A stretch of DNA of 64,000 nt from Zygaena filipendulae. Taxonomy: Eukaryota > Arthropoda > Insecta > Lepidoptera > Zygaenidae. Below the pieces are notes generated by a model. The model made no database searches. It was given only the letters and a program-made list of their open reading frames with translations, and had not been told where the DNA came from. The position numbers were made by a program, and so were the translations under genes. Positions 1 through 53,654 of this stretch are shown in pieces; the stretch's first letter is position 1; the number at the start of each line of letters is the position of its first letter. Location: assembly GCA_907165275.2 (NCBI GenBank), contig OU015674.1:5729001-5793000 (forward strand), read 5' to 3'.

Positions 1-1
1 G

Positions 2-113
2 ACGGTGGTGCGCGCGCGCCCCCGCGGCGAGATCAAGTGCGACTGGCGCGCCGGGGAGCCGCCCAAGGGGCCGCCGCCCGACGCGCGCGCCGACCACCGG
101 CCCTCGCGCTGGG
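2..113 (+). CDS. Unidentified gene, exon a (5'-truncated by window edge)
   Basis: Open in the frame starting at base 2, with donor GG|GTGAGT at 113/114. It encodes a basic segment containing RPRGEIKCDWRAGEPP and ends RPSRW plus one base of the next codon. GC content is very high, unlike the AT-rich intron that follows. The first in-window codons are an arbitrary cut. Confidence 0.7.
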
Positions 114-1006
114 GTGAGTGCGCATGAAAAGCATGACATGAAAAGCTTAAAAATTATGGTCGTCTCTAAAATATTTAGTATTTTAAAATTTGTAGTGTTA
201 AAAAGCAGTTTGTTAAAAAGTAATGTTAGTTTTAAATACCCTTATCAAAACCAAAATACTAAAATATTTAGTATTCTAGTTTTAAAAAGCAGTCTTGGTC
301 GGACGCTGAGATCCGACCATATGCAGCTTTCATGTCCAGAACTATAGTATAAATTACTAGCTGTTTCATGCGCGTTAATCTCGGAGATCCCGCGGAAATT
401 CCTGGAATAAAAAACACCCTATGCGTTATTTTGATAAGCTATATCATTTTAAATTTTAATTAAAATTTATTCAGTAGTTTTTAGTGAAAGAGTAACAAAT
501 ATACATCCATAGATACAAATTTCACGTTTATAATATTAGTATGGACTTTCTATTCTAGAATTCCCACAATTATATTCTGTGAATAAAAGTTCACGCAGAT
601 AATTGTGACCGCGGGAAACAGTTAGTATCCAAATATAATCGAAGTGAAGTGAATCTGAGCTTGTTTGTTACTCTTTTACGCCTTAAATACTCGATTTATC
701 ATCATGAAATTTTGCGTACACGTCAGGGATACAGAGAAGAGCATAGGGTACTTTTTATCCCGGAATTCCCGCGGGAACTCTGAAATTACCGCGGGGAACA
801 GCAAGTGTTCAATGTATATGAACTGATCGTGCGCAGGGCTGAAGCCGAGCGAGGTGAACATAGTGCTGACGGGCGGCGGCGCGGAGGCGGAGCCCCCGCA
901 GTACCCGGCCGGCGCGCCGCCCGAGCCCGAGGTGTTCCAGATACAGAGCATCGCCAACAGAAACGACAGCGCCTCCAACGCGACCGGGTGAGCCGCCTGT
1001 ACCGCG

Positions 1007-1039
<33 letters not shown>

Positions 1040-4000
1040 ATTTTTTAATTTATTAATTTATTTACATTGTAACAACTTGTCAGTGCTTTATAAACCTTTT
1101 TAGGTTTTTCCGCGCACCGACATGCGGCATATCTGTCGTTATTCGTACATCTATGCTTTTAGTTTTTATCCGGGAGTTCTCGCGGGAGAAAGCGCGGGGA
1201 GCAGCTAATAATAATCTATTATCATTAACGTATTAGCTTTATTCGTTGTGTTCCTCTATTTCTATAGTTCGTTGTAGTAGTATTGGATGTATATATTCAA
1301 ATGTAATATGTATACATATATTATTGTTGATATAATATGTGAACAAATAATTAATCAAACAACTAGAATAATCTCGTAAATTCACTATTTATTACTAAAT
1401 AGGTATGTACTATTTTTTAATTATTTATTTATAAGGTACAAAACATACTGCCTACTTAACAAATACGAATCATAACAAGGTATCTGAAGGTTGACTGGCA
1501 GAGAATGTCACCGCGGCATTAAGTCCGCCTTTTGTGCCGTGATGAACCTAAAGTTTAAATGAACAAACAAATGCTTAGATACGACGAGGCGTACATGGAC
1601 ATGTACGGCGCGGCCGACCGGCTGCAGTACGGCGACTGCTTCGCGGAGGAGGCGGCGCGGCCGGGCGCGGGCCCCGCCGACCCGCGCTGGGCCTCGCTCG
1701 ACCTGAGGATCGACCACGCGCTGCGGCACAGCGGTGAGCGCCACACCACACCACACCACACCACACCACACCGCACCACACCACCCCACACGACACCACC
1801 CCACACGACACCACACCGCACCACACCACCCCACACGACACCACACCACACCACACCGCACCACACCACCCCACACGACACCACCCCACACGACACCACA
1901 CCGCACCACACCACCCCACACGACACCACACCACACCACACCACACCACACCACCCCACACGACACCAAACCACACCACACCACACCACACCGCACCACA
2001 CCACCCCACACGACACCACACCGCACCACACCACACCACACGACACCACAACACACCACACCACCCCACACGACACCACACCATACCACACCACACCACA
2101 CCGCACCACACCACCCCACACGACACCACACCGCACCACACCACCCCACACGACACCACACCACACCACACCACCCCACACGACACCACACCATACCACA
2201 CCACACCACACCGCACCACACCACCCCACACGACACCACACCACACCACACCACCCCACACGACACCACACCACACCACACCACCCTACACGACACCACA
2301 CCATACCACACCACACCACACCGTACCACACCACCCCACACGACACCACACCACACCACACCACTCTTAATCTTCTCTTTTTAAATAGCTAGTTCCCCCG
2401 CGGTGATTTCGGAGTCGGGAACGCGGGAATTCCGGGACAAGAAGTAGGTACCCTATGATACTCAGGAACACTGTAGCATTCTATTGGTACAAGATCGGTT
2501 CAGTAGACCCAGAGATTACCCCCTACAACGTCACAAACTCACAAACCCATAAACTCACAAACTTTTACTCTTTATAATATTAGTATAGATAAGTTTAGAT
2601 AATAAAATTAGTGCCTGCACCGTTGGTGCAGTGGTAAGGTAACTGACTGCAATGCCAGAAGTCACGGGTTCCATCCCCGCATCAGCTGGTGTAATGAACG
2701 TTGAGTGTTGAATCTGGGTGTTAGATATGTATAATCCTTATTTTTAGAAATGCAAAAATGAGTTTGTTTGTTACTTTTTCACTACTCCACCGATCATATG
2801 AAATAAGCAGTATCATAGAAAAAATGTATACTAATTTCTGTAACTGAAGTAACTATATAATTCCATCAAAACCCGTTCAGCCGTTCCGAACTTATAAAAA
2901 GTGGTTATGTAAGTTTTAATATTATTTTTAATAAAATATAATATTTATTTCATTCATAATAATGATAAAACCGTATTCTTCTGTTTTCTCCCTAACTTTA
3001 TTTTACTATAGGACTACAAATATCTGCCTCTGCCGTGTTCCTATGATTTATTTACATAAATTTATATAAAAATTGGGAACATTGTAAATAACTAAAATTT
3101 TAGTTTAGTGATTTACAATGTGCCCAGTTACTCCGCCGTTATAATACTCAGGAAACAAATAATGAACATAAAAAATAAAAGAGAAACATACAGGCATAAT
3201 CATTATTATGTAATTATTGAAAACAAGAAAAAAAAATATCAGTGCAGTTTTGGTGGAGAAAATAGGAGGAGAATAGGTAGAGAATACGGGAAAGATTTCT
3301 TCGATTTTACATGGGATTTATCAGTCCAAGCTTCAGTTGTCTCTCTCGCGCTCTATCCATAGAGATTGGAGGGAGGGCGACAGCAATAGATCTGATAAAT
3401 AAAAATTCTTCAAATGTCTCGTAGCCCGCATTTCCTTTTGTTTATTTCAACGATCGTTCAATTTAATTCTCAGTTCTCGGTGAAGTTGCGATGGAACCAG
3501 AAAGTATGGACGCAGACAAAGATGGCCCTGAAAGAGGTATTTCACAGGCGTAAGTATTGTTTAATAATAATTATTAGCTTTTAAATTGGGTACAGAATAT
3601 AAGATCGGATGACCTCTCCAATGATAAACTCGGAAATGTAATCGATTTGTAATTAGAAAGAAGAAAGAAACAAGTTTATTTGACAACACAATATGTGACA
3701 ACAGCTTAATTATTGAAAAATTGTTGACGTAATGGTCCCGGTTTAGTATAATGCTACCTCACTTAATTTATGATATTTTTGTACTATTTATTAATAACCA
3801 ATAAATATTCAATTATAAAGCTTCACGGCTATAGATAATATTATATTTAAAAATTCAATCACAATTCAAAATTTGACTAATCTAATTTTTTTTTATCAAC
3901 ATAATATGTATACATCATAATTATATTTTGTAACGGTTTGTAACCAATTATTTTTGAGAATTTAATCCTATTGCCGTCGTGTTTTTATTCTTATCGTATC

Positions 4001-6825
4001 CTGTTAACAGCAAGGCGGGCCGGGTGACGAAGCGAGTGAGCTTCGCGGACGGATACAAGCCAGGACAGGACTCAGATGCGGAAGAGCCGCCGCCCATCAA
4101 GGTAATGGCTTATTTATATTGTATAATACCATGCCGGTGGACACTCCATACAAATGAACTAATTCAAGTACTTTCCAACAAGCAAAGACGGGCGGCTTGT
4201 ACGTGCACACGTTGTGCGTGTGTGCGTATCGTAATATTAACATCGTATCGTAAACTGACAGTAACTGTCAGCTGTCAGTGAATAATAGGATACTTGCATG
4301 AATTTTTTTTTTCAGTCTATTTTAAAGATATATAGCCTACTTAAACAAAGCAAGAAAAAGAAAAGAAATAAATGCATGAATTAATTAAATAGAGCGTTTC
4401 AAAGTTCCTACTTTAGACTTTACCGCCGAAACGCGGCATGACGTCACCAGTTCAAAATTACGCCTTAATAATCTGTGATAGAAATGTCACTGTCGTATTG
4501 ACAGGGTCATGTGACACTGACAGACAGATAACTTCAATATCCAAAAGCGAAATTAAGGTTAAACTGTGTCGAGTTACTTTCAAAAGTTCCAGTAAAGAAT
4601 CGAAATGCATCTTACCGATGCATTTTAAAGTAAAAAACTTCAGAAAATGGAAAATATGCGTTGACTGTATGCACTTAGTTTATTTTGCCTTCTCTCTCTG
4701 TTTCCTAAAAAAATAAAAATGACGTCATGTGTCAAGCTTGACTGTGATTGGTGTTCGTTGCAACGTTCCGTTTCACAAAATTAAAAGTCGAATATTTTGG
4801 AAACTACTCAAAGTTTTTTAGTAAATCTTTCACGATAACGCTTTTCTAAGGCTCTATTTTTGAAATATTGACACAATTTCTCATAATAAATTTCATGCAA
4901 GTACCCTATTGTCACAGAATCTACATAGATTATACACGTGTCAAACTTCCTCGGTTTACCAAGGTCATTTTCGCGGGGTATGAGGAGGCATGAAATTGGT
5001 GGGAGGCGGAGAGTGTTGCTTCTTTATAATTATAATCTCTATTCTTTGATAATACTAGTTTGAGGCGGAAAGTGTAATTCTTGTAATCTCTATTCTTTGA
5101 TAAATAATATTAGCTGTTCCGCACGGTTACACCGTGGTACACGCGTTAATTTTAGAGTTCGCGCGCGAGTGTCGAGATAAAAAGTACCCTATGTCCTTCT
5201 TTGTACCTCTGGCAACGTGTATGCAAAATGTCATAATTATCGGTTGAGTCGTTACGGCGTGAAAGCTTAACAAACAAACAAACAAACTCACCTTCGCATT
5301 TATACTATTAGTAAGCATTGCAAAGTGTTTGTAGGGTGGTGTACAGTCAGCAGCAGCAATGTGTAAACACTGTTCAGTGTTTGAACTTTATTGGTGTTGC
5401 AATAAGATTCTTATTGGCATATCGCTAACGTTACACTGTCCCCGCCAGCCGCGGCGGCGCTCGCGTCGCGTGGGCTGCGCGTGGCCGTGCCCCGCGTCGC
5501 ACCCCGACCACGTGCCGCTGTGGGACGCGCTGCCGCCCCCCCCGCCGCCGCCCGGCTCGCCGCCCCCGCCGCCGCCCGCCCCCGCCCCCGGCCCCGCGCG
5601 CCGCCCGCCCGCGCCGCCCGCCGGGGGCGCGCCGCCCGTGCCGCTCGCCCTCAAGACCGGTGAGTTGGACGTTTTTTTTTTTGTTCAAACTACCCCACAC
5701 ACGCGCAACGGATTACGGAATAGAAAATGATCCAAGGGGTCGTCCATTAATCACGTAAGGGTACCCATACCCATTACATACATATTTTTTTACAATATTT
5801 GACCCCCCCCATTGGTGTCCCGTAGCATATGCCAATCCCCCCTTATTTATCACAGTAATTTATAAATATTGTTTCGCAAACAGAAAGGTAATTTGGCTCA
5901 TATTTATCTTAATAATATGGCGCTTACCGCATGACGCTAAGAGTGAGTGCAGCATTTCGAATATAGCTCAAAAAAGTATCCCTAGTGGATAGTAATTACG
6001 TGACGAGACTTAAGGTCCTCCCTTCCCCCCGTGACCGAGCGTGGTCATTTTGGAGACCCATTCCCCTGAATCGGTCACGTAACACGTTGTATGGGTAAGT
6101 TCCTTGACGTTTTTGCAACTTTTTGATCTTTTAGTTGTTTGAATTATTTGTTATTTGGAGTATGCAGAACCAAACATAGTATTTGTTACACCAGGGACCT
6201 ATGTAATAATTTGTATTATTATTTCATCATTTATGATGTTCAATAAAGAGGTAATCTATCTTAACTCAAAATTATTTATAGGTATCATTTACTTGTGATA
6301 ACCCTAGCCCTTAGAATTTATATTTTAAGTTAAAAACACGCCGGGTGATATATATGAAACATGCATTTCCTTTATTTCGGAATCCTTGTCAATTGGGGAC
6401 TTGTTTATTTTTTTACTTTTTTGACTTTACATAAAAAAATATGGCCAGGAAAAATAACACCTATTAAAATAAAAAAAGAGCAAAAAAATGCTAGATTCAC
6501 TTTCCCACAAACGTCTGACAGGAATTTTTTTTTATTTGACGAACCTATATTGATTAAGTTTTTTCAATTTCAATTCAATTTACATTTACGTTTCTATACA
6601 TACCTATACTATGTGTATGAGAGTGTAGTAAGTACCTACTAAATAATTAAAATACCTACATACTTTTACTACATGTAGTACGTACTACGTTCTTTTACTA
6701 TATTTGTATTGGAGACAAGTTTTGGAATCGATACTTACTAGGTTTTATTGTTGACAGATCCGAGCGCCCCGTTGCCGACCATCCTGCCTCCGGAACTTCC
6801 ACCTGGCCTCATTACATTCACCTAG
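2..6825 (+). CDS. Spliced 3' part of an unidentified proline-rich protein with an RVSF motif (7 exons)
   Basis: Seven exons (2-113, 837-987, 1579-1733, 3474-3549, 4011-4101, 5449-5659, 6758-6825) join with matching phases into 864 nt, i.e. 287 residues and a TAG stop; the 5' end lies left of the window. All introns are GT-AG with good donors (GTGAGT, GTGAGC, GTAAGT, GTAATG). I do not recognise the family. Seen: a basic and Trp-containing start (RGEIKCDWRAGEPP), an acidic/Tyr-rich middle (YDEAYMDMYGAADRL), the motif KRVSFADG, a Cys/His cluster (CAWPCPASHPDH), a long Pro/Ala tract and a C-terminus LPPELPPGLITFT. Known: RVxF motifs such as RVSF dock protein phosphatase 1. Inference: a PP1-binding or scaffold protein, probably nuclear or cytosolic since no membrane segment is visible. 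The gene converges on PMCA. Confidence 0.75.
131..341 (+). mobile_element. MITE family C, copy 1
   Basis: Ends are inverted: GACATGAAAAGC...ATGGTCG on the left and the complement of CGACCATATGCAGCTTTCATGTC on the right. Internal AT-rich blocks contain TTTAGTATTTTA. A second copy is at 29879-30095. It lies about 20 nt after the donor of exon a. Confidence 0.55.
356..546 (+). repeat. Interspersed repeat family A, copy 1
   Basis: Starts ACTAGCTG, then a CCCGCGG block, then AAACACCCTATG, TTCAGTAGTTTTTAGTGAAAGAGTAACAAA in pieces, and ends TTTATAATATTAGTATGGA. The same order of blocks recurs in many places in this window. It is a lepidopteran-style SINE-like or LINE-tail repeat; class not certain. 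Confidence 0.6.
655..806 (-). repeat. Interspersed repeat family A, copy 2 (inverted)
   Basis: Reverse orientation: TTGTTTGTTACTCTTTTACGCCTT, ATCATCATGAAATTTTG, AGGGATACAGAGAAG, CATAGGGTACTTTTTATCCC, GGAATTCCCGCGGGAACTC. It ends about 30 nt before the acceptor of exon b. Confidence 0.6.
837..987 (+). CDS. Unidentified gene, exon b
   Basis: Acceptor GCGCAG|GG and donor CGG|GTGAGC. It reads on in frame from exon a as GLKPSEVNIVLTGGG, then an Ala/Pro/Glu stretch, then VFQIQSIANRNDSASNATG. The acceptor lies about 30 nt from the end of an interspersed repeat (655-806). No domain recognised. Confidence 0.75.
1010..1040. repeat. (TA)n microsatellite
   Basis: About 30 bases of alternating A and T with one slip, in the intron after exon b. 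Confidence 0.9.
1486..1568 (+). repeat. Retroelement-tail repeat family B at the acceptor of exon c
   Basis: Contains GGTTGACTGGCAGAGAATG, GGCATTAAGTCCGCC and TTTGTGCCGTGATG before a short A-rich tail. The same words occur inverted at 37600-37690 (AAGGCGGACTTAATGCC, GCATTCTCTGCCAGTCAAC) and partly at 38140-38190. It fills the region just upstream of the splice acceptor at 1578. Confidence 0.55.
1579..1733 (+). CDS. Unidentified gene, exon c
   Basis: Acceptor ATGCTTAG|A and donor GCG|GTGAGC; the phases fit exons b and d. It encodes YDEAYMDMYGAADRLQYGDC, then an Ala/Pro/Gly stretch, then WASLDLRIDHALRHSG. It is flanked by a repeat tail 10-20 nt upstream of the acceptor and by a long ACACC satellite that starts about 8 nt after the donor. 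The open frames that run from this exon into the satellite are artefacts of the repeat. Confidence 0.72.
1741..2364. repeat. ACACC pentanucleotide satellite with 30-bp higher order
   Basis: About 625 bases of ACACC units with regular variants GCACC, CCCAC and ACGAC, which recur in blocks of about 30 bp (six units). No true coding: long open frames occur on both strands because the unit is free of stops. It begins about 8 nt after the donor of exon c. Confidence 0.95.
2390..2600 (+). repeat. Repeat family A fragment, degenerate
   Basis: TAGCTAGTTCCCCCGCGG, GGAATTCCGGGACAAGAAG and ACCCTATGATACTC are family A head words; the rest is diverged and AT-rich. Confidence 0.45.
2612..2750 (+). mobile_element. 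tRNA-derived SINE (plus orientation)
   Basis: Pol III-like A box TTGGTGCAGTGGTAAGG and B box GGGTTCCATCCCCGC about 35 nt apart, then TGTTGAATCTGGGTGTT and an AT-rich end. It is related to the copies at 32463-32726, 36695-36962 and 39640-39730. It is not a tRNA gene: there is no complete cloverleaf. Confidence 0.6.
2760..3470. other. Intron before exon d, no further gene seen
   Basis: AT-rich, with an inverted family A scrap near 2760-2800 and a 77-bp patch with CTCTCGCGCTCTATCCATAG near 3345. It ends at the possible Inr of exon d. Confidence 0.5.
3471..3475 (+). promoter_or_regulatory. Candidate initiator (TCAGT-like) at an alternative first exon
   Basis: TCAGT at 3471-3475 within TCTCAGTTCTCGGTG matches the arthropod Inr consensus and is followed by an ATG in good context at 3491. 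The same bases also form a splice acceptor, so this is only a possibility. Confidence 0.2.
3474..3549 (+). CDS. Unidentified gene, exon d (or alternative first exon)
   Basis: As an internal exon it runs from TCTCAG|TT to GGC|GTAAGT and continues the frame: VLGEVAMEPESMDADKDG and on to ERGISQA. The same place also looks like a start of transcription: an arthropod Inr-like TCAGT at 3471-3475, followed 16 nt later by GCGATGG, a good start-codon context. It may therefore serve two isoforms. The internal reading is preferred because the phases fit on both sides. Confidence 0.6.
4011..4101 (+). CDS. Unidentified gene, exon e with RVSF motif
   Basis: Acceptor TGTTAACAG|C and donor AAG|GTAATG. It encodes AKAGRVTKRVSFADGYKPGQ, then an acidic DSDAEEPPP stretch. 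KRVSFADG fits the basic-RVxF consensus of protein phosphatase 1 docking motifs, followed by acidic residues. Binding itself is inference. Confidence 0.75.
4102..5448. other. Intron between exons e and f
   Basis: AT-rich. Around 4390-4740 is a diverged non-coding segment with short direct words (TGACGTCA at both ends). 4990-5120 holds a duplicated phrase (GTTTGAGGCGGAAAGTGTAA, TAATCTCTATTCTTTGATAA). The last part is repeat family A (5110-5318). Confidence 0.5.
5110..5318 (+). repeat. Interspersed repeat family A, copy 3
   Basis: TTAGCTGTTCCGCACGG, AAAAAGTACCCTATGTCCTTC, ACGTGTATGCAAAATGTCAT, CGGTTGAGTCGTTACGGCG, AACAAACAAACAAAC, TTCGCATTTATACTATTAGT. Complete and well preserved. Confidence 0.65.
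5449..5659 (+). CDS. Unidentified gene, exon f (Arg- then Pro/Ala-rich)
   Basis: Acceptor CCCGCCAG|C and donor ACCG|GTGAGT, phase 0 at its start. It encodes PRRRSRRVGCAWPCPASHPD, then HVPLWDALP, then about 40 residues almost wholly of Pro, Ala and Gly, ending VPLALKT. The basic run could act as a nuclear localisation signal (inference). Polyproline of this kind often binds SH3, WW or EVH1 domains. Confidence 0.75.
5660..6757. other. Intron before terminal exon g
   Basis: AT-rich with poly-T runs. The open frame at 6361-6642 is low-complexity and not credible as a gene. Nothing else recognisable. Confidence 0.5.
6758..6825 (+). CDS. Unidentified gene, terminal coding exon g
   Basis: Acceptor TTGTTGACAG|A. 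It reads DPSAPLPTILPPELPPGLIT, then FT and TAG at 6823-6825. The short Pro/Leu-rich C-terminus continues the composition of exon f. The 3'UTR follows directly. Confidence 0.75.
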
Positions 6826-7700
6826 ATTGGGACCTAGGTGATGTAGAAATTGGGCCTATACGTTCCCCTAGCAGGACTAAGTTCCTGAAAATGGGGCCTA
6901 GATGTTTTGAGAGTGAAGCCTAGATAATCCTGTGAGTGGGTAATCATGGTCATGAGAGTGGGTGCTAGAAGTTCTTGGAAATGAGTCCTGAAAGCTCCTC
7001 GGGACTGAGGTGAGACTTCGAAATCCCTAGGTACTGAATATGAAACATGACTTTGTTTTTTTTTTTAATTCCTGACCTACAATTTCGCTCGTCTAATTTT
7101 GTGATACAAGAAAGCTAATATTCAATAGAATTTCTTGACACCAACATTAGTGTCGCAAATGTGATTTTTTAAATATAAAATTTCAAGTTCCTTGACGAGA
7201 ACACGTGTATGTTAGTTACTTTTAAGTAGGTATAGTTTTAAGTATTAATACATGTATGATAACAAGAAAGCTAATATTCAATAAAATTGAATTTAATATT
7301 GTATATTATTCCTTGACAAAGTACATTATAGTCTCTAAATATTGTGATTTTTTTAAATGTTAGTTACTTTTAAGTACATTAAATATTACATTTTAAGTAT
7401 TATATGTAAATACTGAGTAATTATTAAACGATTTTTAAAAATACTATAATTTTATTTTTAACTGCATGAAAACAATCAGAAAATACTCATTAGGAGGGAA
7501 AGAAGTTAAATTAAATAAAAGTAGACGTTTTCGAAAGCTTTTCTCAACTTTTATATATTGGACTGTTTTTGTGTCGTGTCATGTACATTACATTATTCCT
7601 ATATACAATTTCCATGTACTTTATCCATTAAACATATAAAAGGTACAAACGCAAATGAAACTACGGTTGTTTTTTTTTTTTTTTTTTTAAAAACAATAAA
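6826..7700 (+). other. Probable 3'UTR of the unidentified gene
   Basis: AT-rich after the stop codon. The first 230 bases contain loosely repeated GGGCCTAGATG-like words. Two segments (about 7105-7235 and 7260-7380) are diverged direct repeats sharing ACAAGAAAGCTAATATTCAAT. Candidate AATAAA signals lie at 7280-7285, 7514-7519 and 7695-7700; which one is used cannot be told from sequence. Confidence 0.4.
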
Positions 7701-9755
7701 ATAGATTTTCATTTATTGTGAGACGAAAAATACAACAATGGGACTTATCACCTAGGATGGTTAGTGGCAGACTGTCGTCGTGTCGGAACAATGTCGTGCC
7801 GGGTCCGGGGCGCGGCGGGCGGCCGCTGTGGCAGTATGGGCGGACGCTGCAGCCCACGCGGGGGCGGCGTCGCGGGGGCCGCCGCCCGCCGAGCCCCCCT
7901 CCCTCCCACTCTACAGTATAGACTCCTAATTTATGTCTTTCATTGGGAAAACTCGTGGTACATAACGTAAATATATCAAAGACAAAATAAATAAATAAAC
8001 ATTACAAATATAATTTATATAATACACAAAACGTTACCGTGACCACTCTATTCAATTTAAATCATAACTAATATGGTAATTTTATTTTATTACTTAAAAC
8101 ATAATGTTGTGTGTAAGTTTTCAATAGCTTTTTTTTTTCCATATTTTTTTGTAACTAATTATTAAAAAGGCTTTATCGATTCGAAGCTAATACTTAATTA
8201 CTTACAAGATTGTCTCGACAGCCGGCGCGGGCGCTGCAGCCCGGCCGGCTTCAGCGCGAAACGTAACAATCAGTATTCAGTACCGCTACATTGAAACGTT
8301 CTATACAAAAATTGAACATTGCCGATCCACTAAATCGTTTTTCTTTTTTTTTTAATCACTAAAACAAGTGTGGTCGCGCACTGTCGCGGCCCGCGGGTCG
8401 ACTCGTCACTAGGTCATTAAGTACATGTCTTACGTTATAAGTTGAAAATGCCACTGCTGCGGATGCGACCCTACGTCGCCTATGTCGGTCGGGAGGCGCC
8501 GGCGGCCGGCGGCGAAGCCCCGCGCGCTCCGCCGCCGGCCGCCGCGAGCGACCCTCTATTGCTCAAAGATAAGAAATTCCAAAACAAATTCGTTATATCG
8601 TAGACTATATTTTTGTTTAATAAACTTGAAGTATTTTTTTATCAATAATCAATAAGTACATTATATAATAATTGAATGATTAGTATTTGTTCATAAGAGA
8701 CTAGCATTACAAATAAATACCTTCTGCTATACAAGTTTTTTTTTTAAATGTTTATTTTCTATTTAAACATTTCGAAGATGTTTAAGGACTACGTCGGTTT
8801 ATACACAAGAATGGATAGGTCGGTTCTTGTATAGAAACTTTTGTTCAGTTGATGCGTCTACGCGTCGAGATATGACTTAAATGTATATGTACTTAGATTA
8901 AGGGGAGAAAGTCGTAAAAACAAAAAGAAAAGTTATTTGAAATTTTTATAACAAACGCCTTAACTAATACTTTTTAATATAATATGTAATAATAATTTAG
9001 TTGAAGTAGGTATATAAGGCGCGGGCGGCGGCGAGGCGGGGCCCGCCGCTAATATCAGTCGGCGCTGCGCCCGCAGGCGGAGCCCCGGCGCCGCGGCCGA
9101 CGGAACCGTTCTGTACAAAGGAGAGTCGAGGCGGCCGCGGGGCCCCGCCCCCCCACCCCTCTCACACACTACAACACGTCTTCGACAAAAGCAATATAAA
9201 ACGTTTCATTCCGTGTAAGAGATGACACGATGGTTGCGAACATTACTATTTAGTTTTATTATTATTATTTTCACCAAAACAATAAAGAACACACTCCATT
9301 CGCTCCTCGATCTTGCGCTTAAATCTAAAATTAATAATTAGACAATATTTTTTTTCATTTATGTTCAACAGACGCGCGCGCGGCACGACGCGCACGTATA
9401 ATAATAATAAAAATATTTTTTTTTTCAAAAACAATCGAATAATTAAACACACTAGTTAACAATATAACTTATGCTCAAATACACCGGTGGATGCGGTACA
9501 TGCCTCGGGCTCGCGCCTCCAAAACGAATTCTAATAAACATGAACATCGTCGTATGTTAAAAAATTATTTATACACAACATTGCCGCTTCAGCGCGTTCC
9601 GTTCTATCATGTATTGTATACTGTATAATAATATAATGGTTAACGTTATTGTTAGAGCGATGGCAGCGTCGTCGTCGGGTGGTCGGTGCGGTGCGCGCGG
9701 CGCGGCGCGGGCGCGGGGGCGGGCGCGGGGGCGGGGGTGTGGCAGCGGGCGCGTG
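7701..9755. other. Convergent 3' region between the two genes, with GC-rich islands
   Basis: AT-rich sequence interrupted by four GC-rich islands (about 7770-7915, 8215-8260, 8385-8545, 9010-9165). The open frames across the islands show no recognisable protein and no matching splice phases. The part from 9755 leftward is likely the 3'UTR of the distal PMCA isoform: an AATAAA on the minus strand lies at 9255-9260, 495 nt past the stop, and others lie further left. Confidence 0.35.
9255..9260 (-). terminator. PMCA: Candidate poly(A) signal of the distal PMCA tail
   Basis: AATAAA on the minus strand, 495 nt after the stop of the distal terminal exon, inside an AT-rich stretch (AATAATAATAAAACT). 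Other hexamers lie further left, so the true end may be longer. Confidence 0.3.
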
Positions 9756-52931
<43,176 letters not shown>

Positions 52932-53334
52932 CTGTGGACAAAGACGCGACAAGCACAATTAGTTACTACAATTAGTTAATAAGTGTTTCCGTTACTTCTA
53001 AGTAGGTGTTCGTTTCTCAGCCGAAGGATGGAGTCAGCCCACAGATCTGTTCGGCCGGCGGCGTCTGTCCGTCGGTTGAGAAGCGAACCCTCAATACTTG
53101 TTATATATTATGTTTAGTCGTTCTATATGCATGTTGTAAATCTTTGTGTTGTGTCAAATAAAGTTTATCAATTCAATTCAATTTACTATAGCTGTCGTGG
53201 TCGACTGTGGGACGGTGGGGGACCAGACGCAAAATTAGATCTAACTGTCCAAAGTTTCACGCAAAAGTGCTCACCGCGTGAGAATCACTTTACCTCATGG
53301 CCATCTACAATCATAACTACGTTCATTACGCTTA

Positions 53335-53470
53335 CACGCCCTAACTACTCAGCCGATCGTCCTGAAACTTTGTGTCAAGGATACAGAAAAGGACAAAGGA
53401 TTCTTTTTGTTCTAGGATTCTCGCGGGAACTCCGAAATTAACGCTGGTGAAACTGCGGGGAACAGCCTGT
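53335..53470 (-). repeat. Interspersed repeat family A (inverted)
   Basis: TACTCAGCCGATCGTCCTGA, AACTTTGTGTCAAGGATACA, GAAAAGGACAAAGGATTC, CGCGGGAACTCCGAAATTAA, GAAACTGCGGGGAACAGCCT. Confidence 0.6.
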
Positions 53471-53654
53471 AAAGTTCTTAGGGAAATTCCGAAATTGTCG
53501 CGGGTGAAACCGCGGTGGGCGGGGGGGGAGGGGGCAGCTATAGTTAATTACATTATCAGAGCTATGTTGTTGTTTAATGTAAGTAAATTTACTTGGCACT
53601 AATGACTGCAATATACATTGCGAAACACGAAACAGCCATCAAAGTTTCTGTTTA

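Noticed and set aside
1508..2392. Long open frames on both strands (up to 283 codons) across 1.5-2.4 kb
   Set aside because: They are read through the stop-free ACACC satellite; only the part within 1579-1733 is real coding.
2612..2690. Possible tRNA gene
   Set aside because: A and B boxes are present, but stems do not form a full cloverleaf and the sequence continues into a SINE body.
5388..5700. Gly/Arg-rich minus-strand frames at 5.4-5.7 kb
   Set aside because: Complement of the proline-rich exon f, which has matching splice sites and phases on the + strand.
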